NCBI RefSeq assembly: GCF_018598175.1
Contig: NZ_JAHESE010000001.1
Coordinates: 248,001 to 312,000 of the forward strand
DNA from: Dawidia cretensis
GTDB taxonomy: Bacteria > Bacteroidota > Bacteroidia > Cytophagales > Cyclobacteriaceae
Direction of reading: 5' to 3'
Length of the DNA: 64,000 nt
The notes under the pieces were generated by a model. The model did not search any database and was not told where the DNA came from. It was given only the letters and a program-made list of their open reading frames with translations. How positions within the stretch are numbered: the stretch's first letter is position 1; each line of letters starts with the position of its first letter. Positions 8,759 through 17,931 of this stretch are shown here, piece by piece. The position numbers were made by a program, and so were the translations under genes.

Positions 8759-11197
8759 CTAGATACCCTCTGCGACGAAAATGCGTTTTATGCGCTCGCG
8801 GGTATTGGTCAGGATTTCATACGGAATGGTATTAATGCTTTTGGCAACATCCTGAATGCTCAGCTCTCCCCCAAAAAGAATCACCTCGTCGCCTTCCCGC
8901 GCGCCAATGCCCGTCACATCCACCATCGTCATGTCCATGCAGACATTGCCAATCACGGGCGCGCGTTGACCGCGTATTAACACCTTTCCCACACCCCGGC
9001 TAAAGGCCCGGCTAAAACCGTCGGCATAGCCAATGGCAATCGTGGCCAACGTCATATCCGCGGTGGCTCTTCCACGCCTGCCGTAGCCAATGCTCTCACC
9101 GGCACGAATGTGCTTCAGTTGTGAGATGATCGTTTTTAAGGTTGCCACGGAGCGAAGACCCTGTGTACCTTCCGCTGTGGGGTCAATACCATACAGACCG
9201 ATGCCCAGGCGCACCATGTCCATTTGCAGCTCCGGCAACCGCAGAATGCCTGGCGAGTTCAGCAGGTGCAAGACCGGTTTCTGGCCAATGGCATCAGCCA
9301 CCGCCGTAGCCCACGTCTTAAACTTTCCGGCCTGGGTATGCGAAAAGTCATCATGCTCACGTTCATCAGCACCCGCCAGGTGACTAAAGATCGTTGCCAC
9401 CGTCAACTGTGGATTGGCCTTTAATATCGCGGTAAGCTCATCCAGCTCGCTGCCTTCAAAGCCCAGGCGGCGCATACCGGTATCGAGCTTGAGGTGTATC
9501 CGGCAAGGCTTGTTGTTCAGAAACTTGAGTAACGCCGCCAGGATCCGGAAACTATAGATTTCGGGCTCAAGATTATACGCCAGCAGGGTCGCAAAGCTCT
9601 CGTCGGAGGGATTCATGACCATAATAGGCAAGGTAATATTGTTACGCCGCAGCTCCACCCCTTCATCGGCATACGCCACACCCAGGTAGTCTACCTTGTG
9701 ATATTGCAACATGTTAGCGACCTCGTTGCTGCCGCTGCCATAAGCAAATGCTTTTACCATCACCATGATCTTCGTCGCAGGCTGCAGACGTGCGCGGAAG
9801 AAATTGAGATTGTGTACCAGGGCCCCAAGGTCCACCTCCATCACTGTGCCGTGCACCTTGCGCTGCAGTTGATTGACAATACGCTCGAATTGAAACGGCC
9901 TGGCACCCTTGACAAGAATGATCTCCTCGTATAACGTCGTGGTATCAAAACGCTCCAGAAACTCTTCCGTCGAAGTATAAAACAACGACCCCGCCGGGAA
10001 CAGCTGCTGATAAGCATGGAACATCGGCCCCACACCAATGAATTGGTGTATCTGATGTTTGGCCAACAGGTCCGACACCTGCTCGGCCAGCGTCGCTTCT
10101 GCTAATCCCGATTCGAGAATGTCGGAAAGAATGACGCGCTTGCGTGTCCGCTGATGTTGATGCGCCAGGAATTGAAGACTGATCTCCAACCCACCCAGAT
10201 CGTTGTTATACGTGTCGTCAATAAGCTGACAATGGTTGATCCCTTCCTTCAGCTCCAGGCGCATAGGCACAACCCGCAGGCTATTGATAGCCTCTTGTAC
10301 CTGGTGCAGCTTATAGCCCATCCACACCATCACCGCCACGCAGTGAAAACAATTCTCCACCGACGCCTGGTCTGCAAAGGGCAGGCGCAGCTCACCAATC
10401 TGACCACGGTACGAGACGGCATATCCACCTTGCTCCGCGGGCACCACCAGTATATCGACATCCGCCGAGCGACCCCACGTAAAGGTTGTTTTGTTTAATG
10501 GTGCGATGGCCGCATGGATTGCCTCATGATCTTTGCAGTATACAATGACCGAAGCGTCTTTAAACAATAAAAGCTTCTCCTGAATCTTATCGGTTATCGA
10601 TGCAAACCCTTCGTCGTGCGCCGGACCAATGGTGGAAAACACGCCGATAGTCGGCCGAATGATCTCCGCCAGCTTTTCCATTTCGCCAGGACGCGAAATA
10701 CCCGCTTCGAAAATGCCGAGTTGATGATGCGCCTGCATCTGCCACACCGACAATGGAACACCGACTTGCGAATTATAGCTGCCGGGGTTCTTCACGATGC
10801 TGAGATACTTCGACAACATTTGGAACAACCACTCTTTGATGATCGTCTTGCCGTTGCTCCCGGTTATGCCGATGACGGGCATCGAGAACTTCGCGCGATG
10901 GTGCGCCGCCAATCGCTGCAGGCTGTCTACTGCCGACGGCACCTGTATAATGTTCGCTTCCGGAAAAGCCTGCACCACTACAGGTTGTTCCACTACAAAT
11001 TGCCGGATGCCCCGCTGGTATAGCTCGGCCAGATACGCGTGGCCGTCGTGGCGGTCGCCGCGAATGGCGAAGAAGAGTGTCCCCTTGCCGGGAATAGCCT
11101 TGCGGCTGTCGAGTGTCAGAAGTGTTATACCCGCGTCTTGGGACACTTGAAGTATACTGCCGCCCAAAAGCGCCGGAAGCTCAGAGAAAAAGATCAT
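8759..11197 (-). CDS. murF-alr: Bifunctional MurF ligase / alanine racemase
   Basis: An 812-residue fusion found in Bacteroidota. Residues 1 to about 450 are MurF, which adds D-Ala-D-Ala to UDP-MurNAc-tripeptide; the ATP loop GITGSNGKT is near residue 130. Residues from about 455 are a PLP-dependent alanine racemase that supplies D-alanine. The PLP lysine lies in VMVKAFAYGSG, the partner region is SIGYGRRGRA, and the C-terminal domain has IGNVCMDMTMVDVTG. Linking D-Ala supply and use in one chain makes metabolic sense for cell wall synthesis. It follows csaA by 3 nt, so the two are cotranscribed. No disruption is visible. Confidence 0.96.
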   Translation of the reverse strand: MIFFSELPALLGGSILQVSQDAGITLLTLDSRKAIPGKGTLFFAIRGDRHDGHAYLAELYQRGIRQFVVEQPVVVQAFPEANIIQVPSAVDSLQRLAAHHRAKFSMPVIGITGSNGKTIIKEWLFQMLSKYLSIVKNPGSYNSQVGVPLSVWQMQAHHQLGIFEAGISRPGEMEKLAEIIRPTIGVFSTIGPAHDEGFASITDKIQEKLLLFKDASVIVYCKDHEAIHAAIAPLNKTTFTWGRSADVDILVVPAEQGGYAVSYRGQIGELRLPFADQASVENCFHCVAVMVWMGYKLHQVQEAINSLRVVPMRLELKEGINHCQLIDDTYNNDLGGLEISLQFLAHQHQRTRKRVILSDILESGLAEATLAEQVSDLLAKHQIHQFIGVGPMFHAYQQLFPAGSLFYTSTEEFLERFDTTTLYEEIILVKGARPFQFERIVNQLQRKVHGTVMEVDLGALVHNLNFFRARLQPATKIMVMVKAFAYGSGSNEVANMLQYHKVDYLGVAYADEGVELRRNNITLPIMVMNPSDESFATLLAYNLEPEIYSFRILAALLKFLNNKPCRIHLKLDTGMRRLGFEGSELDELTAILKANPQLTVATIFSHLAGADEREHDDFSHTQAGKFKTWATAVADAIGQKPVLHLLNSPGILRLPELQMDMVRLGIGLYGIDPTAEGTQGLRSVATLKTIISQLKHIRAGESIGYGRRGRATADMTLATIAIGYADGFSRAFSRGVGKVLIRGQRAPVIGNVCMDMTMVDVTGIGAREGDEVILFGGELSIQDVAKSINTIPYEILTNTRERIKRIFVAEGI

Positions 11198-11200
11198 GGT

Positions 11201-11533
11201 TTAAAAGAGACGTGCACCGTTGGGTACCTTTTTATCAATACTACTCAAAACAACATTTTTTTGTTCGTCGGGGAAACCCGTCACCAAAACTTCTGATATA
11301 AAATTTGCGATCTGTTTGGGTGGAAAATTTACCACACAGAGTACCTGCCGACCGACGAGGTCCGCAGGTGTATAGTGCACCGTGATCTGTGCGCTGGATT
11401 GTTTTATACCAAGCTCCGCACCCAGGTCGATCCAGACCTTTAGTGCAGGCTTTTTTGCCCCTTGAAAAGGCTCTGCCCGGACGATCGTTCCCGCCCGCAG
11501 GTCTACTTTTTCGAAGTCGTCCCAGCTGATCAT
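11201..11533 (-). CDS. csaA: tRNA-binding/chaperone CsaA-like protein
   Basis: A 110-residue single EMAP-II/OB-fold tRNA-binding domain protein. It starts [17 protein letters not shown] and shows the CsaA features [13 protein letters not shown], the [20 protein letters not shown] stretch and [20 protein letters not shown]. CsaA homologues form dimers, bind tRNA-like structures and have been described as secretion-related chaperones. It is first in a two-gene run with murF-alr (3-nt gap). Confidence 0.93.
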   Translation of the reverse strand: MISWDDFEKVDLRAGTIVRAEPFQGAKKPALKVWIDLGAELGIKQSSAQITVHYTPADLVGRQVLCVVNFPPKQIANFISEVLVTGFPDEQKNVVLSSIDKKVPNGARLF

Positions 11534-11700
11534 GCTGTAATTTGTTATTGAAATGTTAAAAAGTATATAAATCCTTCCATTTTGACCGCAATCCAGGAGA
11601 AGTTATCTCAAATAGCTAGCAATACAAGTTTTATTTCGTACTTTGAGCCGGAACAAAAAATTATATTCGGACGTTAAAGCTCAGACACCGCCACCAGGAA

Positions 11701-12087
11701 ATGAAGATTAGCATATACCATATCATCTTCACGCTAAGTCTAGCCATTACGGCTCCTTCCGGAATCGTTTGCATAAACGCTCAGGATGCCGGATATTTCA
11801 ACGAAGGCAGCAATGACGCTGACGGCGACACCAAGGAGCGCAGCCAGTATAGCCCCGGGGGAGAAGGAGAATCAATGACCAGCGGCGCGACACGTGTTCA
11901 CACACCCATCCTCTCCCGCGACTCTGCCCGTACCTCGCCGATCAGAACCCTGGCAGTACCCTCCACCTCAAATGCTGACGCCAATAAAGGTGCTGCCCGT
12001 CAAAACGAAGAAGACGATTCTGTACTCTCGTTTAACTTTTTGTATTACATCATCCGGAAGTACAAGCTTCAGGATATTATGGACTGA
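11701..12087 (+). CDS. Small secreted protein of unknown function
   Basis: A 128-residue protein with an N-terminal signal peptide (KISIYHIIFTLSLAITAPSG), a Ser/Thr/Asp/Gly-rich middle of low complexity (about residues 30-100), and a distinct C-terminal segment SVLSFNFLYYIIRKYKLQDIMD. The tail is hydrophobic and basic and looks like the only structured part. I do not recognise a family. The upstream 167 bp has a TACTTTG sequence at 11639-11645, which is one base short of the -7 consensus spacing. It converges on the response regulator gene with 24 nt between them. Composition and start look normal, so it is probably a real gene. Confidence 0.6.
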   Translation: MKISIYHIIFTLSLAITAPSGIVCINAQDAGYFNEGSNDADGDTKERSQYSPGGEGESMTSGATRVHTPILSRDSARTSPIRTLAVPSTSNADANKGAARQNEEDDSVLSFNFLYYIIRKYKLQDIMD

Positions 12088-12111
12088 CGACGTCCCCCTC
12101 CCAGCCGATAC

Positions 12112-12744
12112 TCATATTTCTCCCCGAAGCGATTTAGAGATCACCTCTGCCTTACCGTGTACGTGCAGCTTGCGATAGATATTCTTGATGTGAAAACGCA
12201 CCGTCTCGATGCTGATGTCCATACGGTCAGCGATAAGCTTGTAGCTCAGGCCATCCACCAGGCCCACCACAATCTCTTTTTCTTTGGCCGACAAGGGTGA
12301 CGCCACCTCTTTCTTCTTCTCGGGTTGGCCGAAGTGCTCAATCACTTTGCGGGCAATCTGCGGCGACATCGGCGAACCGCCATGGGCCAGCAGCTCGATG
12401 CCTTCTTTGATCTCTTCCAATGGTGTATTCTTCAGCAAGTAGCCGGTAGCACCGGCGCAAAGCGAATCAAAAATGCGCTTGGGGTCATTGTATACCGAAA
12501 AGACAATGATGTCTATGTCCGGGTTTTTCTCCTTTACGAGCTTAATGCCTTCGATCCCCGACATGCCGGGCAGGCCAAGGTCCATGATGATGACATTTGG
12601 AATGCTTCCCTGATGGATGCCTTTCAATAGCTCTTCGATGGAGCCATAAGTATGCTCGCTCGAAAAGCCGGGTTGGCGATTCAGGAAGGTCTGCACGCCC
12701 TTGCGTATCTGCTCATCATCTTCTACAATACTGACTGATATCAT
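12112..12744 (-). CDS. NarL/LuxR-family response regulator
   Basis: A 210-residue two-domain response regulator. The receiver domain has the acidic pair in SIVEDDEQ, the phospho-accepting Asp in IIMDLGLPGMSG, the Ser in VFSVYND and Lys in LLKNTPLEE. The C-terminal LuxR helix-turn-helix is SAKEKEIVVGLVDGLSYKLIADRMDISIETVRFHIKNIYRKL. The ATG at 12744 gives the domain start MISVSIVEDD; a longer frame to 12789 adds unrelated residues. No histidine kinase is adjacent. HisKA_3 kinases such as the one at 49432 are the usual partners of this type, so that kinase is a candidate (inference only). Confidence 0.93.
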   Translation of the reverse strand: MISVSIVEDDEQIRKGVQTFLNRQPGFSSEHTYGSIEELLKGIHQGSIPNVIIMDLGLPGMSGIEGIKLVKEKNPDIDIIVFSVYNDPKRIFDSLCAGATGYLLKNTPLEEIKEGIELLAHGGSPMSPQIARKVIEHFGQPEKKKEVASPLSAKEKEIVVGLVDGLSYKLIADRMDISIETVRFHIKNIYRKLHVHGKAEVISKSLRGEI

Positions 12745-12823
12745 AATGCAAAGTAACAGAAGCCAGGACTTGTCTGAAACACCTTCCAATCACATAAAGA
12801 TGTGGGAATCATCCCACCTGCAA

Positions 12824-13933
12824 CTACTTACAGTTTTTCTTAATGACAGCCTTCACTTCGGTGGAGCCAAGCTCCTCCGCTCTTTTGAAGTCGAGGCACG
12901 CGTCATACTTGTTGTTCATGGAGAGCTTCACAAGCCCACGTTGATAATATGTTTCCGGATCGCTGGGATACAGCTCGATCGATGAAGAATAATCCTCCAC
13001 TGCACCGGCGTAGTCTTCTTTATCTGTCTTGCTCAAAGCCCGGTTGTCATAATACACCGGGTTGGTCTCGTCCAGGTCGATAGCCTTTGTATAGTCAGCA
13101 ATCGCACCATCGTTGTCCTCCAGGTTGAACTTCGCCACACCACGCAGATTATAGGTCTCTGCCTGGTTCGCGTCAAGCTCGATAGCCTTGTTAAAATCTT
13201 CCAGCGCGCCTTTAAAGTTCTCTTTTGCATTTTTGGCAAGCGCACGATTCTCATACTTGAGTGCATCCTTCGGATCGAGCTTGATCGCCTGATCGTAGTC
13301 AGCCACAGCCAGGTCAAGGTTGCCCGTGTTATAGTAGGCTACGCCGCGGTAGTTATATAAGCCCGCGTCGGTCTTATCCAGCTCGATGGCTTTTGTATAA
13401 TCGTCGATGGCGCTGATGTATTCGCCGAGCTCGGCCTTCACCACGCCACGGTTAAAATACTTGTCAGCATCGGCCGGTCCCAGGTCAAGAGCCTTGGAAA
13501 AATCCTGGTAGGCACCTTGCAAGTCTTCGATGTTGTACTTAGCCAGACCACGGTTGGTATACGCCAGCACCATCTTGGCGTTGAACTTGATGGCCTTGGT
13601 AAAATCGTTGATGGCGCTCTCGTCATCGCCGAGCGCGATCTTGGCCTCGCCGCGGTTGTTCCACGCTTCGGCAAAGGTGGAATCTTGTTCGAGGGCGAAG
13701 TTAAAGTCGCCGATGGCGCCATAGAAATCTTCGAGGCCCAGGCGTGCCTGGCCGCGCAGGTTCAGCGCCAGCTTATTGCGTGGGGCTGCCTCAATAACTT
13801 TTGTGAGGTCCGTCTTCGCCCCGGCAAAATCATTTGCCTGGATTTTCTTTTTGGCACCTTCTAATTGAGCGTCCTGGGCAAACACCGTTACGGCGACAAA
13901 GCAGCCCAGCACAAAAAATACCCATTTTCCCAT
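12824..13933 (-). CDS. Secreted tetratricopeptide-repeat protein
   Basis: A 369-residue protein with a signal peptide ending near VTVFAQ, followed by about ten 34-residue TPR units. Most show the pattern of a small/large pair such as AYTNRGLAKYNIEDLQGAYQ, then DFSKAIDLD; the repeats are highly regular (DYTKAIELD, DYDQAIKLD, DFNKAIELD). The C-terminus has a short non-repeat tail with two Cys. TPR arrays serve as protein-binding scaffolds; the location is probably periplasmic. It stands alone, divergent from the amidohydrolase gene across 120 bp. The partner is unknown. Confidence 0.9.
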   Translation of the reverse strand: MGKWVFFVLGCFVAVTVFAQDAQLEGAKKKIQANDFAGAKTDLTKVIEAAPRNKLALNLRGQARLGLEDFYGAIGDFNFALEQDSTFAEAWNNRGEAKIALGDDESAINDFTKAIKFNAKMVLAYTNRGLAKYNIEDLQGAYQDFSKALDLGPADADKYFNRGVVKAELGEYISAIDDYTKAIELDKTDAGLYNYRGVAYYNTGNLDLAVADYDQAIKLDPKDALKYENRALAKNAKENFKGALEDFNKAIELDANQAETYNLRGVAKFNLEDNDGAIADYTKAIDLDETNPVYYDNRALSKTDKEDYAGAVEDYSSSIELYPSDPETYYQRGLVKLSMNNKYDACLDFKRAEELGSTEVKAVIKKNCK

Positions 13934-14053
13934 GAGGTCGTGTTAATATCATGGCAAGGTAAAAATAAAGCCTGACATCAGCTTGCTACCCGTCATCAAA
14001 TACCGGCCGATGACTGTAGAGTTTTTCGTGTATTTTCACGCAAAAAGCTCTTT

Positions 14054-15166
14054 ATGATGACGAGAATATACCCGATAGCCTGGGCCGCGCTCTGCAGCAT
14101 CACCGTCGCGTGGGCGCAGGAGAAACCGTTGGACCAGAAAATGGACTTTGAAAAATACGATCCACCCTCAACGCTGGTGGTACCGGAGCATCACGTCACA
14201 CGCGCGAAGTTTCCCTTCATCGACGTGCACAACCATCAATACAACATGCCAACGCAGGACCTCAACACCCTGCTCAAAGAGATGGACGCGCTCAATATGC
14301 AGGTCATGGTGAACCTCAGCGGCCGGGGCCGGGGCAGCACCGAGCACCTGGAACGGTCGTTGGAGAACGTGAAGAAAAACAATAGCGGTCGTTTTATTGT
14401 CTTTACCAACATGGACTTCGCCGCCATCGACGACCCGCAGTGGCAGGGCCGCATGCTCAAGCAACTGGAAGAAGACGTACGCAAGGGCGCCAACGGTCTG
14501 AAGATCTACAAAAGCCTGGGCATGTTTACCGAAGACAGCAAGGGCCAACGCATACACATTGACGATCCGCGTCTCGATCCCATTTGGGAAAAGTGTGGCC
14601 AATTAGGCATACCGGTATTGATCCACGCCGCCGACCCCAAACAGTTTTGGCAGCCCATTGACGAAAACAACGAGCGCTGGCTGGAGCTTAAGCTGCATCC
14701 GGGCCGCCGCCACGATAGCGATCCCGTGTCGTGGGAAACCATCATTGCCGAGCAGCACAACATCTTCCGCAAACATCCTAAAACCAAATTCATCGCGGCC
14801 CACCTGGCCTGGTATGGCAACGACCTGAAAAAGCTCAGCGAGCTGCTCGACCAGTTCCCGAATATGTATACCGAGATCGGCGCGGTAATCGCGGAGTTGG
14901 GCCGCCAGCCCCGTGCCGCCAAAACCTTCCTGACCAAATACCAGGATCGTGTATTGTTTGGTAAAGATTCGTGGGTGCCGGACGAATATGAAACGTATTT
15001 TCGCGTGCTCGAAACAGCAGACGAGTATTTCCCGTATCACAAGCGTTACCACGCCTTCTGGCGTATGTACGGCCTCGATCTGCCCGACGATATCCTGAAA
15101 AAGATCTATTATAAGAACGCCCTGAAGATCATTCCGCACATCGACGCATCACAATTTCCGAAATAA
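14054..15166 (+). CDS. Secreted amidohydrolase-2 family metal-dependent hydrolase
   Basis: A 370-residue protein with a cleavable signal (ending VAWAQ). The TIM-barrel amidohydrolase ligands are visible: HxH in FIDVHNHQYN, His in VLIHAADP, His in FIAAHLAWYG and the catalytic Asp in LFGKDSWVPDE. Members hydrolyse or decarboxylate cyclic or aromatic carboxylates; the substrate here is unknown. Location is presumably periplasmic. The nitroreductase gene follows 28 nt downstream on the same strand, so they may be cotranscribed. Two adjacent ATG codons (14054 and 14057) are possible starts. Confidence 0.88.
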   Translation: MMTRIYPIAWAALCSITVAWAQEKPLDQKMDFEKYDPPSTLVVPEHHVTRAKFPFIDVHNHQYNMPTQDLNTLLKEMDALNMQVMVNLSGRGRGSTEHLERSLENVKKNNSGRFIVFTNMDFAAIDDPQWQGRMLKQLEEDVRKGANGLKIYKSLGMFTEDSKGQRIHIDDPRLDPIWEKCGQLGIPVLIHAADPKQFWQPIDENNERWLELKLHPGRRHDSDPVSWETIIAEQHNIFRKHPKTKFIAAHLAWYGNDLKKLSELLDQFPNMYTEIGAVIAELGRQPRAAKTFLTKYQDRVLFGKDSWVPDEYETYFRVLETADEYFPYHKRYHAFWRMYGLDLPDDILKKIYYKNALKIIPHIDASQFPK

Positions 15167-15194
15167 CACTATCACTAATTTTTTATTCACACCC

Positions 15195-15788
15195 ATGAGC
15201 CAAGAAAAAGCAGCGCTTGTTAATACCCTGATTCGAAACCGCCGTTCCGTTTTCCAACAACAGTACACCGGCGAGAAAGTGGACGATGCCATCATCCGCC
15301 AGATGTTGGAGAACGCCAACTGGGCCCCTACGCACAAACTAACGGAGCCGTGGCGTTTCATTGTTTTCACCGGCAACGGCATTCAAAAACTGGCCGAAGA
15401 GCAGTCCGCATTGTATCGCCAGGTAACGACGGCCAAAGGCACCTACGCCGAAGACCGGTATCAAAACCTGCTAACGAAACCCAAGCTCTCGTCGCACATC
15501 ATTGCCATCGCGATGAAGCGCGACGAAAAGAAATCCCTGCCCGAAATCGAAGAGATTGGCGCAGTGTATTGCGCTGTTGAAAATATGTATCTCACGGCCT
15601 CCGCCTATGGCGTCGGTTGTTACCTGAGCACCGGCGGCATCGCCCACTGGGAAGAAGCCAAACCCTTGTTTAACCTCGCACCGGAAGACAAGCTGATCGG
15701 CTTCCTGCACGTTGGTAACATCAAAGGCCCCGTACCCGACAGCCGCCGCAAACCCATAGACGAGAAAGTAACATGGGTTGACGGATAA
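15195..15788 (+). CDS. Nitroreductase family FMN-dependent oxidoreductase
   Basis: A 197-residue cytosolic flavoprotein. FMN-binding signatures are RNRRSVF near residue 16, ANWAPTHKLTEPWRF near 45, and the C-terminal GVGCYLSTGGIAHW and IGFLHVGNIKG segments. Such enzymes reduce nitro compounds, quinones or similar electrophiles with NAD(P)H. It follows the amidohydrolase by 28 nt. A strong hairpin terminator ends the transcript (15814-15852). Confidence 0.9.
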   Translation: MSQEKAALVNTLIRNRRSVFQQQYTGEKVDDAIIRQMLENANWAPTHKLTEPWRFIVFTGNGIQKLAEEQSALYRQVTTAKGTYAEDRYQNLLTKPKLSSHIIAIAMKRDEKKSLPEIEEIGAVYCAVENMYLTASAYGVGCYLSTGGIAHWEEAKPLFNLAPEDKLIGFLHVGNIKGPVPDSRRKPIDEKVTWVDG

Positions 15789-15813
15789 GCACCGCAACAC
15801 CGCTTGCAACGGT

Positions 15814-15852
15814 GCAGCATGTGTGGTGTAAAGACCGCACATGCTGCGCTTT
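15814..15852 (+). terminator. Strong hairpin after the nitroreductase gene
   Basis: A 14-bp stem (GCAGCATGTG / CACATGCTGC plus four inner pairs, one G-U) closes a GTAAAG loop and is followed by GCTTTTGG. A competing shorter hairpin (15789-15815, GCACCG / CGGTGC) overlaps its left arm by two bases. The U-tract is short but the stem is very stable. Confidence 0.7.
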
Positions 15853-16004
15853 TGGTCGAACCTACCCGCCATCTACGCATAAATTTCCCACATGCACCGA
15901 CTACCCCGCGTTTTTACCTCCGGGTATCGATTTTGTCTCCTACATTTGCTTTTCTGACGGTTACTATTTCCGTCGTTGAAGACATTCACTCTAAACACAA
16001 TTGT

Positions 16005-16544
16005 ATGAAACACTTTGTATTGTCTCTCGTCATGATGATAGTGGGTTTTGCGGCGCATGCCCAGGTCGTTGGCAAGATGTTCCCCGCGATGGAAGCCGAG
16101 AGTGTAGAAGACAAAAAAGTAAAACTGCCCGACGACGTGAAGGGCAAATATACCCTGCTCGGCCTGGCATACTCCAAAAAATCGGAAGATGAGCTGAACT
16201 CCTGGTTCCAACCCGTGTTCGAGAAATTCATCCAAAAGACCACCGGACTGATGTCGGGGTTTGGTTATGACGTAAACGTATACTTCGTCCCCATGTTCAC
16301 CGGCGTGAATGCGGCCGCCACGGGTACCGCTAAACGCAAAGCCCTGAAGAATATCGACCCCCAGCTGCTGCCCTACATCCTTTTTTACAGGGGCGAGCTG
16401 AAGCCGTACAAAGAAGCCCTCGACTTCGAGAAGAAAGACATTCCTTATTTCTTCGTGCTCGACGAAACAGGCAAAATTGTCTACGCCACCTCCGGCAAGT
16501 TCTCTACCGCGAAGCTTGATCAGGTAGAAGAAGCCATCGAATAA
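16005..16544 (+). CDS. Secreted thioredoxin-fold protein without a CXXC motif
   Basis: A 179-residue protein with a signal peptide (ending GFAAHAQ). The N-terminal FPAMEAESVEDKKVKLPDDVKGKYTLLG block resembles redoxin/AhpC-like folds and, more loosely, the mitochondrial assembly factor Atp10. The C-terminus IPYFFVLDETGKIVYATSGKF is a typical thioredoxin-fold beta hairpin. No CXXC pair exists, so it cannot be a classical disulfide oxidoreductase. The ATG at 16005 is chosen because it starts the signal peptide; the open frame upstream to 15804 overlaps the terminator hairpin. Function unknown. Confidence 0.75.
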   Translation: MKHFVLSLVMMIVGFAAHAQVVGKMFPAMEAESVEDKKVKLPDDVKGKYTLLGLAYSKKSEDELNSWFQPVFEKFIQKTTGLMSGFGYDVNVYFVPMFTGVNAAATGTAKRKALKNIDPQLLPYILFYRGELKPYKEALDFEKKDIPYFFVLDETGKIVYATSGKFSTAKLDQVEEAIE

Positions 16545-16567
16545 GCCTTTTTATCTATTTTGACAGG

Positions 16568-16610
16568 AATTGACGATTTAAGAGTACCTTAGATCGTCAA
16601 TTTTGTTTTA
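16568..16610 (+). terminator. Inverted repeat with T-rich tail before the PrsW-like gene
   Basis: Arms AATTGACGAT (16568-16577) and ATCGTCAATT (16593-16602) are a perfect 10-bp inverted repeat with a 15-nt loop, followed by TTGTTTTAG. It probably terminates the thioredoxin-fold gene. As it ends 9 nt before the next ATG, it could also act as an operator. Confidence 0.55.
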
Positions 16611-16611
16611 G

Positions 16612-17322
16612 ATGAATTTTATCAGCCTGTTATCCCTGGCAGTCGCACCCGGGGTGGCCATTGCCCTATACATATACCTAAAAGACCAACACGAACGGGA
16701 GCCGCTCTCGCTGTTGCTGATAAGCTTCCTCTACGGCATGCTCAGCGCCGTCATCACGCTCATCATTAGCTTCCCCCTCAACATCTTCCTCGTCACAAAG
16801 CCTCACGATGTAGTAGGGGAGTTCTACAATGCCTTCTTCAAAGTCGCACTGGTGGAAGAGCTGAGCAAGTTCCTATTCGTCCGCTTTGTTTTATACAACA
16901 ACAAGAACTTCAACGAGCCCTTTGACGGCATTGTCTATGCCGTAATGGTGAGCATGGGCTTCGCCACGCTCGAGAACATCATCTATGTCTATGAATTCGG
17001 TGTCGCCACGGGCATCCTGCGCATGTTCACAGCCGTCCCGGCGCATGCGGTCTTTGGCGTGTTGATGGGCTACTTTGTAGGCAAGGCCCGGTTTGCTCCC
17101 TACCGACAATTCTACTACAGTGTCATAGGCCTCGGAGCAGCCGCAATCTTACACGGCGCCTACGACTACTTCTGGTTCCTCTCGCATCTACCCGCACTGT
17201 GGATCGGCGGCGTAGCCTCCCTCGTGCTGGGCTTTGTACTGGCAAGAAAGGCTATACGGTTACATCAGCAGGCATCGCCTTTTTTGGTAAAGCAGAAAGA
17301 AGCGGGGCAGGAGACAGAGTAG
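16612..17322 (+). CDS. PrsW-family intramembrane glutamic-type protease
   Basis: A 236-residue polytopic inner membrane protein of about seven helices. The PrsW family motifs are present: EELSKFLFVRF (E-E-x-x-K), FDGIVYAVMVSMGFATLENI, PAHAVFGVLMGYFVG and ILHGAYDYFW, with the conserved Glu and His residues. In Bacillus, PrsW cleaves an anti-sigma factor; the target here is unknown, and no sigma/anti-sigma pair lies nearby. It converges on a lipoprotein gene 15 nt away. Confidence 0.88.
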   Translation: MNFISLLSLAVAPGVAIALYIYLKDQHEREPLSLLLISFLYGMLSAVITLIISFPLNIFLVTKPHDVVGEFYNAFFKVALVEELSKFLFVRFVLYNNKNFNEPFDGIVYAVMVSMGFATLENIIYVYEFGVATGILRMFTAVPAHAVFGVLMGYFVGKARFAPYRQFYYSVIGLGAAAILHGAYDYFWFLSHLPALWIGGVASLVLGFVLARKAIRLHQQASPFLVKQKEAGQETE

Positions 17323-17337
17323 ATGTCGGCTGTTTTT

Positions 17338-17874
17338 TCAAGGTGTAATTTGAATCCTCTTCAAAACGGCAACCTGTCTGAAATGCCCCTTTTTCAAAAG
17401 GCCTAGCAGTTGGGCTGGAGTAGGATCGATCTGGTATAGCTTCTTACCGCGGACGACCGACGAATCTACCGTAATCTCGCGGCCAAAGTTCTTGATAAAC
17501 GTGGGAAATTCTTTCTCCTCGGCACCCAACATAAAATAGGCTATATCGCCGTTGGCCTCAAGCCGCATCGCCCGCACCAGCCACTCCGGGTTGTTATAAA
17601 GATTGATAAAGTAATAGCCCTTATAATAGCGCAACAATAAGCTGTCGCCCAATACGCGCTTGTCGCCCTTATCGCTCAGAGCAAAATAAGTATGCGCCTC
17701 CACCACCAACGTATCGCGTATTGCGCGGTTGTCTTCCGGCAGCAGGTAATGTCCGCGCAGGGCCTCGGGTATTTCCGCCAGGGAATTTACGCCCTTGGGT
17801 TGGGGCGCTTGATAGGTAATTTCCTGACAACCGATGAGACCCAGGAAAAACAAGCTGATACAAAGCACTCTCAT
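17338..17874 (-). CDS. Lipoprotein of unknown function
   Basis: A 178-residue protein with a lipoprotein signal peptide (MRVLCISLFFLGLIGC, lipobox LIGC). The mature part is a mixed alpha/beta sequence with several short strands (KRVLGDSLLLRYYKGYYFINLY). The ATG at 17874 gives a normal signal; the earlier TTG at 17889 is unlikely. No family recognised. It lies between convergent prsW-like and the large GAF gene, with 57 nt to the latter, on the same strand, so they may be cotranscribed. Confidence 0.8.
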   Translation of the reverse strand: MRVLCISLFFLGLIGCQEITYQAPQPKGVNSLAEIPEALRGHYLLPEDNRAIRDTLVVEAHTYFALSDKGDKRVLGDSLLLRYYKGYYFINLYNNPEWLVRAMRLEANGDIAYFMLGAEEKEFPTFIKNFGREITVDSSVVRGKKLYQIDPTPAQLLGLLKKGHFRQVAVLKRIQITP

Positions 17875-17931
17875 AAGATGAAGGTACAAAGCTTTCCCGG
17901 AAGTGTATAAACTAGAACGATTGAAATTTCA

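Noticed and set aside
12824-13933. Regular repeats in DNA of the TPR gene
   Set aside because: They are explained by the 34-residue protein repeats and not by a separate DNA repeat element.
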